Shown: positions 35,138-42,961 of the stretch, piece after piece
How positions within the stretch are numbered: position 1 is the stretch's first letter
How the letters are laid out: every line of letters begins with the position of its first letter
Assembly (NCBI GenBank): GCA_012959525.1
Contig: DUDB01000053.1
Coordinates: 24,535-88,534, forward strand
Source of the DNA: Planctomycetota bacterium
GTDB taxonomy: Bacteria > Planctomycetota > UBA1135 > GCA-002686595
Length of the DNA: 64,000 nt
Reading direction: 5' to 3'
Translations under genes and position numbers: made by a program
The notes under the pieces: generated by a model
Databases searched by the model: none
Told to the model about the DNA's origin: nothing
The model's input: only the letters and a program-made list of their open reading frames with translations

Positions 35138-36711
35138 TGGGGCGCACCACCCACGCGATATTCCTGTCCTTGGCCGCTGGCTACCTACTGGCTTGCGGCA
35201 ACCTGGCTGTGGTGGATTCGCAGCCCGAGCACAGCGCCGAACCCGCTGCCGAGCGGGAGCGCCCCAACATCCTGTTCGTCTTCACCGATGACCACGCGCC
35301 GCATGCCATCTCGGCCTACGGTTCGGTCCTCAACGAGACCCCTAACATTGATCGTTTGGCGAACGAGGGCATGCTCTTCACGCGCACCTTCTGCGGCAAC
35401 TCCATCTGCGCCCCCAGTCGGGCCACGATCCTCACTGGCAAACACAGCCATGCCAACGGCCACATCGACAACGGGTCCGAGTTCGACGGATCCCAGGAGA
35501 CCTTCCCCAAGCTCCTGCGCGCGGCGGGCTACCAGACGGCCATCGTGGGCAAGTGGCACCTTCGAAGTGCGCCCACCGGGTTCGATCACTGGGAAGTCTT
35601 GAAAGGCCAGGGCCCCTACTACAACCCGCCCATCCGCTCTGCGGAGGGCACCGAGGTCATCGAGGGCTACACCACCGAGGTGCTGACGGATATGGGTCTG
35701 GATTGGTTGCAGAACCAACGCGACCCCGACAAGCCGTTCATGCTGATGCTCCAGCACAAGGCACCCCACCGTCGCTGGCAGCCGGGGCCCCGGGAGCTCG
35801 GGATGTACGACGACGTCCAGTTCCTGGAACCCGCCACGCTGTTCGACGACTACGAGGGCCGCAGTAGCGCGGCGGGCATGCAGGAGATGACTCTGCGCGA
35901 CCACATGAGCACCGACCTGGATCTCAAGCTGAAGGATCCGGGCGGCATGAACCCCGAACAGCTCGCGGCCTGGAAGAAGATCTACGATCCCAAGCGCGAG
36001 GCCTTCGAGGCGGATCCCCCGACCGGGGATGACCTCGTGCGCTGGAAGTATCAACGCTACATGCAGGACTACCTGGCCTGCATCGAGGGCGTCGACCATC
36101 AGCTGGGGCGCGTGCTGGACTACCTCGACGAGTCGGGCCTGGCCGACAACACCGTGGTGATCTACTCCTCCGATCAGGGCTTCTACCTGGGAGATCACGG
36201 CTGGTACGACAAGCGCTGGATGTATGAGGAGAGCCTGCGCATGCCCTTCATCGTGCGCTGGCCCGGCCAGACCCCGGCGGGCTCGAACTGCGACGCCCTG
36301 TGCCAGAACATCGACTTCGGCCCGACCTTCCTGGACCTTGCCGGGGCCGAGGTGCCGGATGCCATGCAGGGCGTGAGCCTGACGCCCCTCATGCAAGGCG
36401 AGAGTCCCGAGGACTGGCGAAGCTCCATCTACTACCACTACTACGAGTACCCCGCCGTGCACATGGTCAACCGCCATTACGGCGTGCGCACGGAGCGCCA
36501 CAAGCTGATCCACTACTACCAATTGGACGAGTGGGAGCTGTTCGATCTGGAACTCGACCCCGATGAGCTCACGAATCGCGCGGACGATCCCGCCTATTCC
36601 GCGGTGCGGGCGGAGCTGAAAACGGAGCTCACGCGACTACAAGAGCTTTACGGTGAGACCGACCCCGAGGGCACGGTGGACCGCATCTATCCACCCAAGA
36701 AGGACGCCTGA
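35137..36711 (+). CDS. Sulfatase lipoprotein (Cys type)
   Basis: Hydrolyses sulfate esters outside the cytoplasmic membrane. 524 aa. N-terminal signal with lipobox-like LLAC (C20), then PNILFVFTDDHAPHAIS (metal-binding Asp pair), and the formylglycine motif CAPSR (C91-R95) followed by ATILTGK. Also GKWHLRS, HKAPHRRW, and SSDQGFYLGDHGWYDKRWMYEES, the second metal and substrate set. The Cys needs conversion to formylglycine by a maturase, not seen here. Coupled to the exported isomerase upstream, which suggests use of a sulfated polysaccharide. It resembles iduronate-2-sulfatase/choline-sulfatase-like planctomycete enzymes, but the substrate is open. Confidence 0.92.
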   Translation: MGRTTHAIFLSLAAGYLLACGNLAVVDSQPEHSAEPAAERERPNILFVFTDDHAPHAISAYGSVLNETPNIDRLANEGMLFTRTFCGNSICAPSRATILTGKHSHANGHIDNGSEFDGSQETFPKLLRAAGYQTAIVGKWHLRSAPTGFDHWEVLKGQGPYYNPPIRSAEGTEVIEGYTTEVLTDMGLDWLQNQRDPDKPFMLMLQHKAPHRRWQPGPRELGMYDDVQFLEPATLFDDYEGRSSAAGMQEMTLRDHMSTDLDLKLKDPGGMNPEQLAAWKKIYDPKREAFEADPPTGDDLVRWKYQRYMQDYLACIEGVDHQLGRVLDYLDESGLADNTVVIYSSDQGFYLGDHGWYDKRWMYEESLRMPFIVRWPGQTPAGSNCDALCQNIDFGPTFLDLAGAEVPDAMQGVSLTPLMQGESPEDWRSSIYYHYYEYPAVHMVNRHYGVRTERHKLIHYYQLDEWELFDLELDPDELTNRADDPAYSAVRAELKTELTRLQELYGETDPEGTVDRIYPPKKDA

Positions 36712-36713
36712 CC

Positions 36714-36748
36714 CGAGCTGAGGGTTGGGAAGCCCCTCCCGAGGCTCG
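36714..36748 (+). terminator. Terminator-like nested hairpin after the sulfatase gene
   Basis: CGAGC/GCTCG forms an outer 5-bp stem and GAGGG/CCCTC an inner 5-bp stem, starting 3 bp after the sulfatase stop. No T-tract. It may separate the sulfatase transcript from the selenoprotein pair. Confidence 0.35.
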
Positions 36749-36843
36749 CCGACCCAAGATCTTCGTGGACAGTTCCGGTCCGTGAGGAGACACTGCTCAG
36801 GTCCGATCTAGCCCCTGAATCCCTACCCCCGTTGGAGCCCTTC

Positions 36844-37941
36844 ATGGTTCTCTGCTCATCGCTGCTCTTCACCGTTTCCCTGGCGACCGCCCCGCCTCCG
36901 ATGGAACCCACCGCCCCGTGCCCGGCACCCGCTTGCGTACAGGCCGATGATGATCCCGCCGACCTGCTCGAGGACATCCTGGACGAGTACCAGGAGGCGA
37001 GCACCGAGCTGGGTCAGAGGTTCCGCAGCGCCGACGAAGCCGCGCGCAAGCAGATCCTCGAAGTGGAACTGCCCAAGCTCAGTGAGTCCTACGCGCAACG
37101 CGTGCTGAAGTTGACGAGCGACCACCCGGGCACGGATGTGGCCTGGGATGGTCTGTCCTGGATCGTCAGCAGGGCCCGAGGCGCCGCCTGTCAGGGCGAT
37201 GCCCTCCTGCAGATGTTCAAGGATTTCGGTAAGGACGAGCGCATCGGCGATATCTGCCTGACCGTGGCGCGCGGCCCCTTCACGAAGGACACCGTCAAGG
37301 CGCTGACCCAGCTGGTCAAGGACAGCCCCCATAAAGACGTGCGTGGACGGGCAACCTTCGCCCTCGCCATGCAGTACAAGGGTCTTGAGGACCAGAAGGG
37401 CTTCATCAAGCAGATGTCTCTGGTTCAGAAGAAATATGCGGACGTGCCGTACACCCGCGGCACCCTCGGCCCCGTTGCCGAAGGCGCCATGTTCGAAGTG
37501 GAGCGACTCCAGATCGGAATGGTCGCACCGGACATCGCGGGTGCTGACCTACAAGGCGTGGACTTCAAGCTCTCCGACTACCGCGGCAAGGTGGTGGTGA
37601 TCGACTTCTGGGGCAACTGGTGAGGCCCCTGCGTGGCCATGTACCCCCACGAGCGGTCGCTCGTGAAACGCCTTGCTGGTGAGCCTTTTGCCCTGATCGG
37701 TGTGAACAGTGACAAGGATCTCGAAAAGCTCCAGGACGTTCTTGTTGAAGAGAACATCACCTGGCGCTCGTTCTGGAACGGTCCCGAAGGAACGGGCGGC
37801 CCCATCTCCACCCAGTGGAACGTGCGCGGCTGGCCGACGATCTACATCCTCGACCACGAGGGCAAGATCCGCTTCAAGGGCCCGCGAGGCGAGGCCATGG
37901 ACGAAGCCGTGGACGGACTCCTCGCCGAGATGAGAGGTTGA
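36844..37941 (+). CDS. TlpA-like thioredoxin selenoprotein, copy 1 (in-frame TGA = Sec260)
   Basis: Exported thiol-disulfide oxidoreductase of 365 aa if the TGA at 37621-37623 is read as selenocysteine. Residues 1-16 are a signal peptide (MVLCSSLLFTVSLATA); ~30-225 are a helical domain of unknown role; ~225-365 are a redoxin/TlpA domain (MVAPDIAGADLQG, VVVIDFWGNW, then U-GPC, GWPTIYILD with the cis-Pro, FKGPRGEAMDEAV). The TGA takes the place of the first Cys of WCxxC, and the frame stays open and conserved for 106 codons after it. GGAG 6 nt before the ATG is a plausible ribosome site. A SECIS-like hairpin follows the TGA. Without Sec insertion a 259-aa product lacking the active site would form. 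Its TGA stop overlaps the TTG start of copy 2. Confidence 0.85.
37549..37941 (+). repeat. Duplicated redoxin-domain segment, copy 1 (partner 38691-39083)
   Basis: The last 393 bp of the two selenoprotein genes align without a gap at an offset of 1142 bp. By eye about nine bases in ten agree, while the upstream halves of the genes do not align readily. The part 37582-37673 is identical to 38724-38815. Confidence 0.85.
37621..37664 (+). promoter_or_regulatory. Recoded UGA and SECIS-like hairpin, copy 1
   Basis: After the in-frame TGA (37621-37623), ACGAGC (37649-37654) and GCTCGT (37659-37664) form a perfect 6-bp stem closed by the loop GGTC, 31 nt from the TGA. A G at the start of a short apical loop 16-37 nt from the UGA is the published bacterial SECIS pattern. 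A competing hairpin, CGTGG/CCACG (37632-37636/37647-37651), places GU in a 10-nt loop nearer the UGA, at positions like those read by E. coli SelB. The two exclude one another. Confidence 0.7.
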
Positions 37942-39083
37942 GACTCCGTTCAACCCTGAGCATCGGCGTCACGCTCTCGCTCCTGCTGCCGGCCGCCCCG
38001 TGTGCGGCTGGCAGTGGGTCTGCGGGATTCTCGTCATCCATCGCCCCCGCGGTCGAAGCTTCCGACGACGGCGATGAGCAAATGGAAGACCTCATCGACG
38101 AGTTCGATGAACGCATGGCGAAGTTCATGGAGGCCTACAGAGCCGAGGAGGATGAGGCCAAGCGCCAGGAGCTCTTCACCGGACTGTACCCCAGGCCGGC
38201 CGACTTCGCCCCGCGCTTTCGTGCCTTGGCCAACGAGTTCAAGGGCACCCAGGCGGGCGCCAAGGCCTTGGTCTGGATCGCCACCAATGTCTACGGGGAC
38301 ACCCAGGAGGCTACGGTCGATGAGCTCCTCCGTGACTACCCGGACAGCCCACTACTTGAAGAGGTTGTGCCCCTTCTGGCCAATCGCTCCGACGAGGGAT
38401 CCAGGGCCAGCCTACGCTCGCTTCTGTCGGAGAGTCCGCATCGCAACGTACGGGGCCACGCCTGCCGTGCCCTAGCTCTCAACCTGCGTGGGTTGTCGGC
38501 GGACACCGAGGACACAGATCAAAGCAAGAGCCTGATGGCGGAGTCCCGCGCGTTACTCATGCGAGTGCAAGAGGAGTTCGACGACGTGCCCTATTACGGC
38601 GGAACCCTGGGCGCTGCGGCCCGCGGAGAGCTGTTTGAATCCGATCGCCTCCAGATCGGCATGATCGCCCCGGACATCGCCGGCGCCGACCTTCAGGGCG
38701 TGGACTTCAAGCTCTCGGACTATCGCGGCAAGGTGGTGGTGATCGACTTCTGGGGCAACTGGTGAGGCCCCTGCGTGGCCATGTACCCCCACGAGCGGTC
38801 GCTCGTGAAACGCCTCGCTGGCGAGCCCTTTGCCTTGATCGGCGTGAACAGTGACAAGGATCTTGAAGGACTTCAGGACGTTCTTCTTGAAGAGAACATC
38901 ACCTGGCGCTCCTTCTGGAACGGTCCCGAAGGAACGAGCGGTCCCATATCCACCCTGTGGAACGTGCACGGCTGGCCGACGATCTACATCCTAGATCACG
39001 AGGGCAAGATCCGCTTCAAGGGCCCGCGCGGGGAGGCCATGGACAAGGCCGTGGACCAACTGCTGGCCGAGATGAAGAAGTAG
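37938..39083 (+). CDS. TlpA-like thioredoxin selenoprotein, copy 2 (in-frame TGA = Sec276)
   Basis: 381 aa with Sec at the TGA at 38763-38765. Same layout as copy 1: signal peptide (LRLRSTLSIGVTLSLLLPAAP), helical N-terminal domain that has diverged strongly, and a redoxin domain nearly identical to copy 1 (MIAPDIAGADLQG, DFWGNW-U-GPC, GWPTIYILD). The proposed start is the TTG at 37938, because TTGA overlaps the stop of copy 1 and a signal peptide follows at once; no ATG or GTG fits better. Reading frame, UxxC position and downstream hairpin are all kept. The pair probably acts in thiol redox chemistry or peroxide reduction outside the membrane. Confidence 0.85.
38763..38806 (+). promoter_or_regulatory. 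Recoded UGA and SECIS-like hairpin, copy 2
   Basis: Base-for-base identical to the element of copy 1: TGA at 38763-38765, stem ACGAGC/GCTCGT at 38791-38796/38801-38806, loop GGTC. Identity extends to third codon positions. Confidence 0.7.
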
Positions 39084-39095
39084 CGCCTCCGCTAC
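39080..39095 (+). terminator. Hairpin overlapping the stop of selenoprotein copy 2
   Basis: GTAGCG and CGCTAC form a 6-bp perfect stem with loop CCTC across the TAG stop. No T-tract follows. Confidence 0.3.
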
Positions 39096-39559
39096 AGGAG
39101 GGTTACGTCGATGGCGTCTTTGTTGCCTATCCGCTAACCCCGATTTGCAGGTGTAGGGGCGCCTGGCCTTAATTCCGCCTAGGGAACGCCGGCAACCACG
39201 ACAGCGATCATCGCCAGTCCGAGATCGGACGAGTAGCGGCAAAGGGTGCCCAACGGCAGGTCAAACAGGCGCGGGACCAAGAAGGTGGTGGCGCACGCCG
39301 ATGCGCGGGTCGTAAGCACCGGAAACCGCAGGCTGGACAGATCGCCCCCTTGAGGGGCTCACTGGGTGTGCGGCATGGAAGAGGTCGCTGATGGATCCTC
39401 GAGGAGTGCAGCGGGCTATTCTTGCTCGGCGCGAGAACGTGCGACGCATTTTCGCGACGAGAACTTCGGCGCGCTGCTAAGGTACACGACGATCCTCTTG
39501 GCTCGCAGGGTGCTCCTTTCCGCGAGTCCGAGTTCTGAACGCCGATACTTAGAGACAGC
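39084..39559. other. Gene-free stretch after the selenoprotein genes
   Basis: 476 bp in which I see no supported gene; open frames here are short and antisense-like. It holds a small hairpin GCCCC/GGGGC around 39345-39360. Sequence is visibly less GC-rich towards the right end, where the SANT-like small gene begins. Confidence 0.5.
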
Positions 39560-39739
39560 ATGGCCAAAAAGTTTGAACGACACCGGCAGGCTTGGACCCC
39601 GGCAGAGATTGGGAAACTCCGACTCTTGGCGGGCAAGGGCATGAGCCTTAAGAAAATCGCGACCGCGCTCACCCGAAGCGAAGAGTCAGTAAAGAAGCAA
39701 GCCAAGGTCGAGAAGCTAAAGATCACCAAGGCGCGGTAG
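39560..39739 (+). CDS. Small SANT/Myb-like HTH protein
   Basis: A 59-aa basic protein, MAKKFERHRQAWTPAEI followed by GKLRLLAGKGMSLKKIATAL and TRSEESVKKQAKVEKL. The pattern W-T-x-x-E-x-x-x-L-R-x-L, then G-x-S-x-x-x-I-A-x-x-L-x-R-S-x-x-S-V is the compact SANT/Myb or GcrA-like DNA-binding helix-turn-helix found in many very small bacterial proteins. GATACT at 39544-39549 lies 10 nt before the ATG. The codon use is less GC-rich than its neighbours. It stands alone between the selenoproteins and topA, so no target is suggested. Confidence 0.7.
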   Translation: MAKKFERHRQAWTPAEIGKLRLLAGKGMSLKKIATALTRSEESVKKQAKVEKLKITKAR

Positions 39740-39994
39740 CGCGAGGGTGCAGGGAAGAGTCTCTGGCCTGTCGAAGAGCAGATAAGATCGGCGCGGAGAT
39801 ACCCACCCCTTCCCCATCCGATTCCGACAGCTCTGGCTCCGCCTTGGGCGCGTCGCTCCGCCCACGAGCGCTGGGGCAAGTACCTGTCAGTGACCGACCG
39901 TATCGTGTGGCAGCTGGAGGACGCTCCGCCGACAGCGAGCCCGCAGTCACTAACAGCGTGGCGAAGATACGGGCGTACCTTGCGGAACGGCGCG

Positions 39995-42712
39995 TCAGCC
40001 TTTCTTCTTGCCCGGCTTCTTCTTGGCCGCTGCCTTCTTCGCTGCCTTCTTCTTGGCCGCTGGTTTCTTCGCTGCCTTCTTCTTGGCCGCTGGTTTCTTC
40101 GCTGCCTTCTTCTTGGCGGTTTTCTTCTTCGCCCGTCGCCCGCCCTTGCGCTCTCGCTGACGCTCCAGAAGATCCAGAGCATCCCCCTCCTCCAGGTCCT
40201 CGGGCTTGGCGCCCTTGGGCAGAGAGGCATTCACGACACCGTCCGTGACGTAGGGCCCCCAGCGGCCCTCCAGGAGCAGAATCGTGCCCCCATCCAGGGC
40301 GGGCACATCCTTGAAGGACTTGATCTCCTTGGGCTTGGTCCTGTAGCTGCGTCGGGTGGGCTCCTGGGCCAGGAGTGCGAGTGCGCGCTCCAATGACAGG
40401 GTCAAGAGATCATCCTCGGGCGTCAGGCTGCGGGTGTCCTCATCACGCTTGATGTAGGGACCGTAGCGGCCGTTGAAGGCCAGGATCTCCACCTTGTTCG
40501 CGTCCTCACCGACCTTGCGCGGCAGGGCCAGCAGCTGCAGTGCCGTATCCAGATCGACACTCTCCGGCTCCATGTCCTTCAGGAGCGAGGCCATCTTGGG
40601 CTTGGTCCCCGCGTCGTCATCCGGCAGGCCCAACTGCACGTAAGGACCATAGCGGCCGGACTTCAGGAAGATGGGCTCACCGCTCTCGGGGTGCTCACCG
40701 AGGGGCTCCTTGCCCTTCTCGCTGGCCGCCAGCAGACGCGTGGCGGACTCCACGTTGATCTCGTCCGGGCAGGTCTGATCGGGCACCGTGGCGGTGGTGT
40801 CCTCTCGTTGCAGGAAGGGGCCATAGCGGCCCACTCGCAGGACAATCTCACGCTGCTTCTCGTCGATGCCGACGGGCAGGGTGCAAACCACACGCGGATC
40901 GATCTCCGCTACCCCCGTTTCCAGCAGGGGCTTGAGGCCTGTCTCCTTTGTACCGAAGTAGAATTCCTTGAGGTAGTCGGTTCGATTCTCATCGCCCTTG
41001 GCGATGGCGTCTAAGCGACTCTCCATCCCCACGGTAAAGCTAAGGTCCACCAGGTGCGTCAGGTGGTTCTGTAGCAACTTGGTCACGGCGAAGGCCGTGA
41101 AGGTGGGCACCAGAGCCGACCCCTTCTTGAAGGTGTAGTCCCGGCGCTGGATGGTGTCGATGATCGAGGCGTAAGTACTCGGGCGGCCGATGCCCGACTC
41201 CTCAAGGGCCTTGACCAGTGTGGCCTCGGTCAACCGCGCAGGAGGCGAGGTCTTGTGTTCTTCCGCCGTCAGATCCGTGGGCGTCATCCCGTCCCCCTGC
41301 TCCACCGCCGGCAGGATCTTCTCCTGATCCGCCAGGGCCTGGCTCGGATCGTCAGCACCCTCCACGTAGGCGCGCAGGAAGCCGGGGAAGTCGATCACGT
41401 TGCCCCCAGCCTGGAAAATCGCCTGCTTCGCGTCAGGGCCACCGACATTCCCCACGCGCAAGCTCATGCGCCGCCCACGGGCATCCCTCATCTGGGAGGC
41501 CATGGTGCGCTTCCAGATCAGCTCGTAGACCTTCGCCTCGTCCTGGCCGAGCTGCTTGCGAATCTCCTCGATGGGTGCGATACGGTCCCCCGCCGGGCGG
41601 ATGGCCTCGTGCGCCTCCTGGGCGTTGCTGACCTTGTTCTTATAAGTACGCGGCTCCTCGGGGACGAACTCGTCGCCGTACTGGGCCGAGATCTCCTGGC
41701 GCGTCATGTCGATGGCCACCTGGCTCAAGGCAACCGAGTCGGTCCGCATGTAGGTGATGTACCCGTTCTCATACAGGCGCTGGGAAGCCCGCATAGTGCG
41801 CTTGGCATCAAAACGCAGTTTGCGGTTGCCCTCCTGCTGCAGCGTCGAGGTGTGGAACGGTGGCGAGGGTTTCTTCGTGAAGGGTTTTTCCTCCGCAGAC
41901 AGGATCTCGAAAGGCTCACTCTCGATCGCCTTGACGAGCGCCTGGGCCTCCGCCCCATTGAGCAGTGTCACGTCATCGCGCTTCAGCTTGCCGGTGTCGG
42001 CATCGAAGTCCTTGCCCGCCGCGATGCGCTGCCCCCCGAGACTCACGAGGTTGGCCTCGAACACTTCGTCGGCGGGAGTCTTGAAGGAGGCCACCAGGTC
42101 CCAGTACTGGGCCTCGCAGAAACGTATGCGCGCCTTTTCTCGCTCCACCAGCAACCCTACCGCCACGGACTGCACGCGCCCGGCAGACAGCTTCGGCTTG
42201 ATCTTACGCCACAACACGGGGGAAACTCCGTACCCGTAGAGGCGATCGATAATGCGCCGCGTCTCCTGCGCCTGAACCATGTTCGCATTAATGTCGCGGG
42301 TATCGTCCAGCGCCTCCAGGATCGCCACCTTGGTGATCTCGTGAAACACCATGCGCCGCACCGGGCACTCGGGCTTCAGAACCTCCATCAGGTGCCAGGC
42401 GATGGCCTCTCCCTCGCGGTCTTCATCGGTCGCCAGCAGCAGGGCGTCACAAGTCTTGAGCTTGGCCTTGAGCTCCTTGATGCGTGCCCTGGCATCGGGC
42501 TTGATCACATACAACGGCTCAAAGTCTTCCTCCACGTTGACCGCCAGGCTGGCCCACTCCAGCTTCTTGTACTTGGCGGGCACCTCGGCTGCTTTCCCCG
42601 GCAGGTCGCGGATATGACCCACGCTGGACTCCACCACATAGTCGGGACCCAGGTACTTCCGCAGGGTCTTGGCCTTGGTGGGTGATTCGACGATGACGAG
42701 AGTTTTGGACAT
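39995..42712 (-). CDS. topA: DNA topoisomerase I with lysine/alanine-rich C-terminal tail
   Basis: Type IA topoisomerase that relaxes negative supercoils. 905 aa. Toprim VIVESPTKAKTL with TDEDREGEAIAWHL, the catalytic Tyr321 in GYITYMRTDS, PKLSAGRVQSVAVGL, and HEAIRPAG. Instead of Cys4 zinc fingers the C-terminal third has four GRYGP(Y/F) repeat modules (GRYGPFLQRE, GRYGPYVQLG, GRYGPYIKRD, GRWGPYVTDG). The last ~45 residues are a histone-H1-like run of Lys, Ala and Pro coded by 30-bp DNA repeats, which should bind DNA. Such basic tails occur in actinobacterial and planctomycete TopA and aid processivity in mycobacteria (family knowledge). Confidence 0.96.
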   Translation of the reverse strand: MSKTLVIVESPTKAKTLRKYLGPDYVVESSVGHIRDLPGKAAEVPAKYKKLEWASLAVNVEEDFEPLYVIKPDARARIKELKAKLKTCDALLLATDEDREGEAIAWHLMEVLKPECPVRRMVFHEITKVAILEALDDTRDINANMVQAQETRRIIDRLYGYGVSPVLWRKIKPKLSAGRVQSVAVGLLVEREKARIRFCEAQYWDLVASFKTPADEVFEANLVSLGGQRIAAGKDFDADTGKLKRDDVTLLNGAEAQALVKAIESEPFEILSAEEKPFTKKPSPPFHTSTLQQEGNRKLRFDAKRTMRASQRLYENGYITYMRTDSVALSQVAIDMTRQEISAQYGDEFVPEEPRTYKNKVSNAQEAHEAIRPAGDRIAPIEEIRKQLGQDEAKVYELIWKRTMASQMRDARGRRMSLRVGNVGGPDAKQAIFQAGGNVIDFPGFLRAYVEGADDPSQALADQEKILPAVEQGDGMTPTDLTAEEHKTSPPARLTEATLVKALEESGIGRPSTYASIIDTIQRRDYTFKKGSALVPTFTAFAVTKLLQNHLTHLVDLSFTVGMESRLDAIAKGDENRTDYLKEFYFGTKETGLKPLLETGVAEIDPRVVCTLPVGIDEKQREIVLRVGRYGPFLQREDTTATVPDQTCPDEINVESATRLLAASEKGKEPLGEHPESGEPIFLKSGRYGPYVQLGLPDDDAGTKPKMASLLKDMEPESVDLDTALQLLALPRKVGEDANKVEILAFNGRYGPYIKRDEDTRSLTPEDDLLTLSLERALALLAQEPTRRSYRTKPKEIKSFKDVPALDGGTILLLEGRWGPYVTDGVVNASLPKGAKPEDLEEGDALDLLERQRERKGGRRAKKKTAKKKAAKKPAAKKKAAKKPAAKKKAAKKAAAKKKPGKKKG
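40021..40117 (-). repeat. 30-bp tandem repeats coding the topA basic tail
   Basis: Three consecutive 30-bp units (40021-40050, 40051-40080, 40081-40110) differing at only two bases, plus the start of a fourth. Each codes a ten-residue block of the KKAAKKPAAK kind. Such repeats can vary in number between strains. Confidence 0.85.
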
Positions 42713-42961
42713 GATGAGGGCGTTCGGCTCGGCGACGGGCTCAAGGGGCAGGGTTCTAGCACGGGCTCAAGCCCTCTGCCACCCGTCAGATGCATTGACC
42801 TCTCCGGCGGTACGAGCGGCCCCTACGGGGCCGGATTTGCCCAGAAGTGCAAATATTTTTGAGCGCCCGGTGTCCCGACGGGGATCCCGGAACCCACAAA
42901 CAGCTGCTTCGGCACCATCCTGGCCGTTGCGGCCCCCTCCCCCCCGGGCCAGAATCCCCTC

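Noticed and set aside
35185..36522. Long minus-strand frame opposite the sulfatase
   Set aside because: It is the antisense shadow of a clear sulfatase gene in high-GC DNA and shows no family motif.
37621..37623. TGA as a nonsense mutation making two pseudogenes
   Set aside because: Both copies carry it at the same catalytic position, with an intact, conserved frame and a hairpin after it, and the flanks show mainly silent differences. Decay would not keep both halves intact.
37815..37937. Long N-terminal extension of selenoprotein copy 2
   Set aside because: The extra part is Arg-rich shadow sequence of copy 1 in another frame; the signal peptide starts at the TTG at 37938.
37633..39083. 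Separate small genes starting at GTG 37633 and 38775
   Set aside because: They begin in the middle of the redoxin fold, just after GPC, lack a signal peptide, and continue the upstream frame across the TGA.
40021..40117. CRISPR-like array
   Set aside because: The 30-bp units are directly adjacent without spacers and code the Lys/Ala tail of topA in frame.
41255..42685. 476-residue plus-strand frame opposite topA
   Set aside because: Antisense shadow of topA; no domain visible and no promoter.
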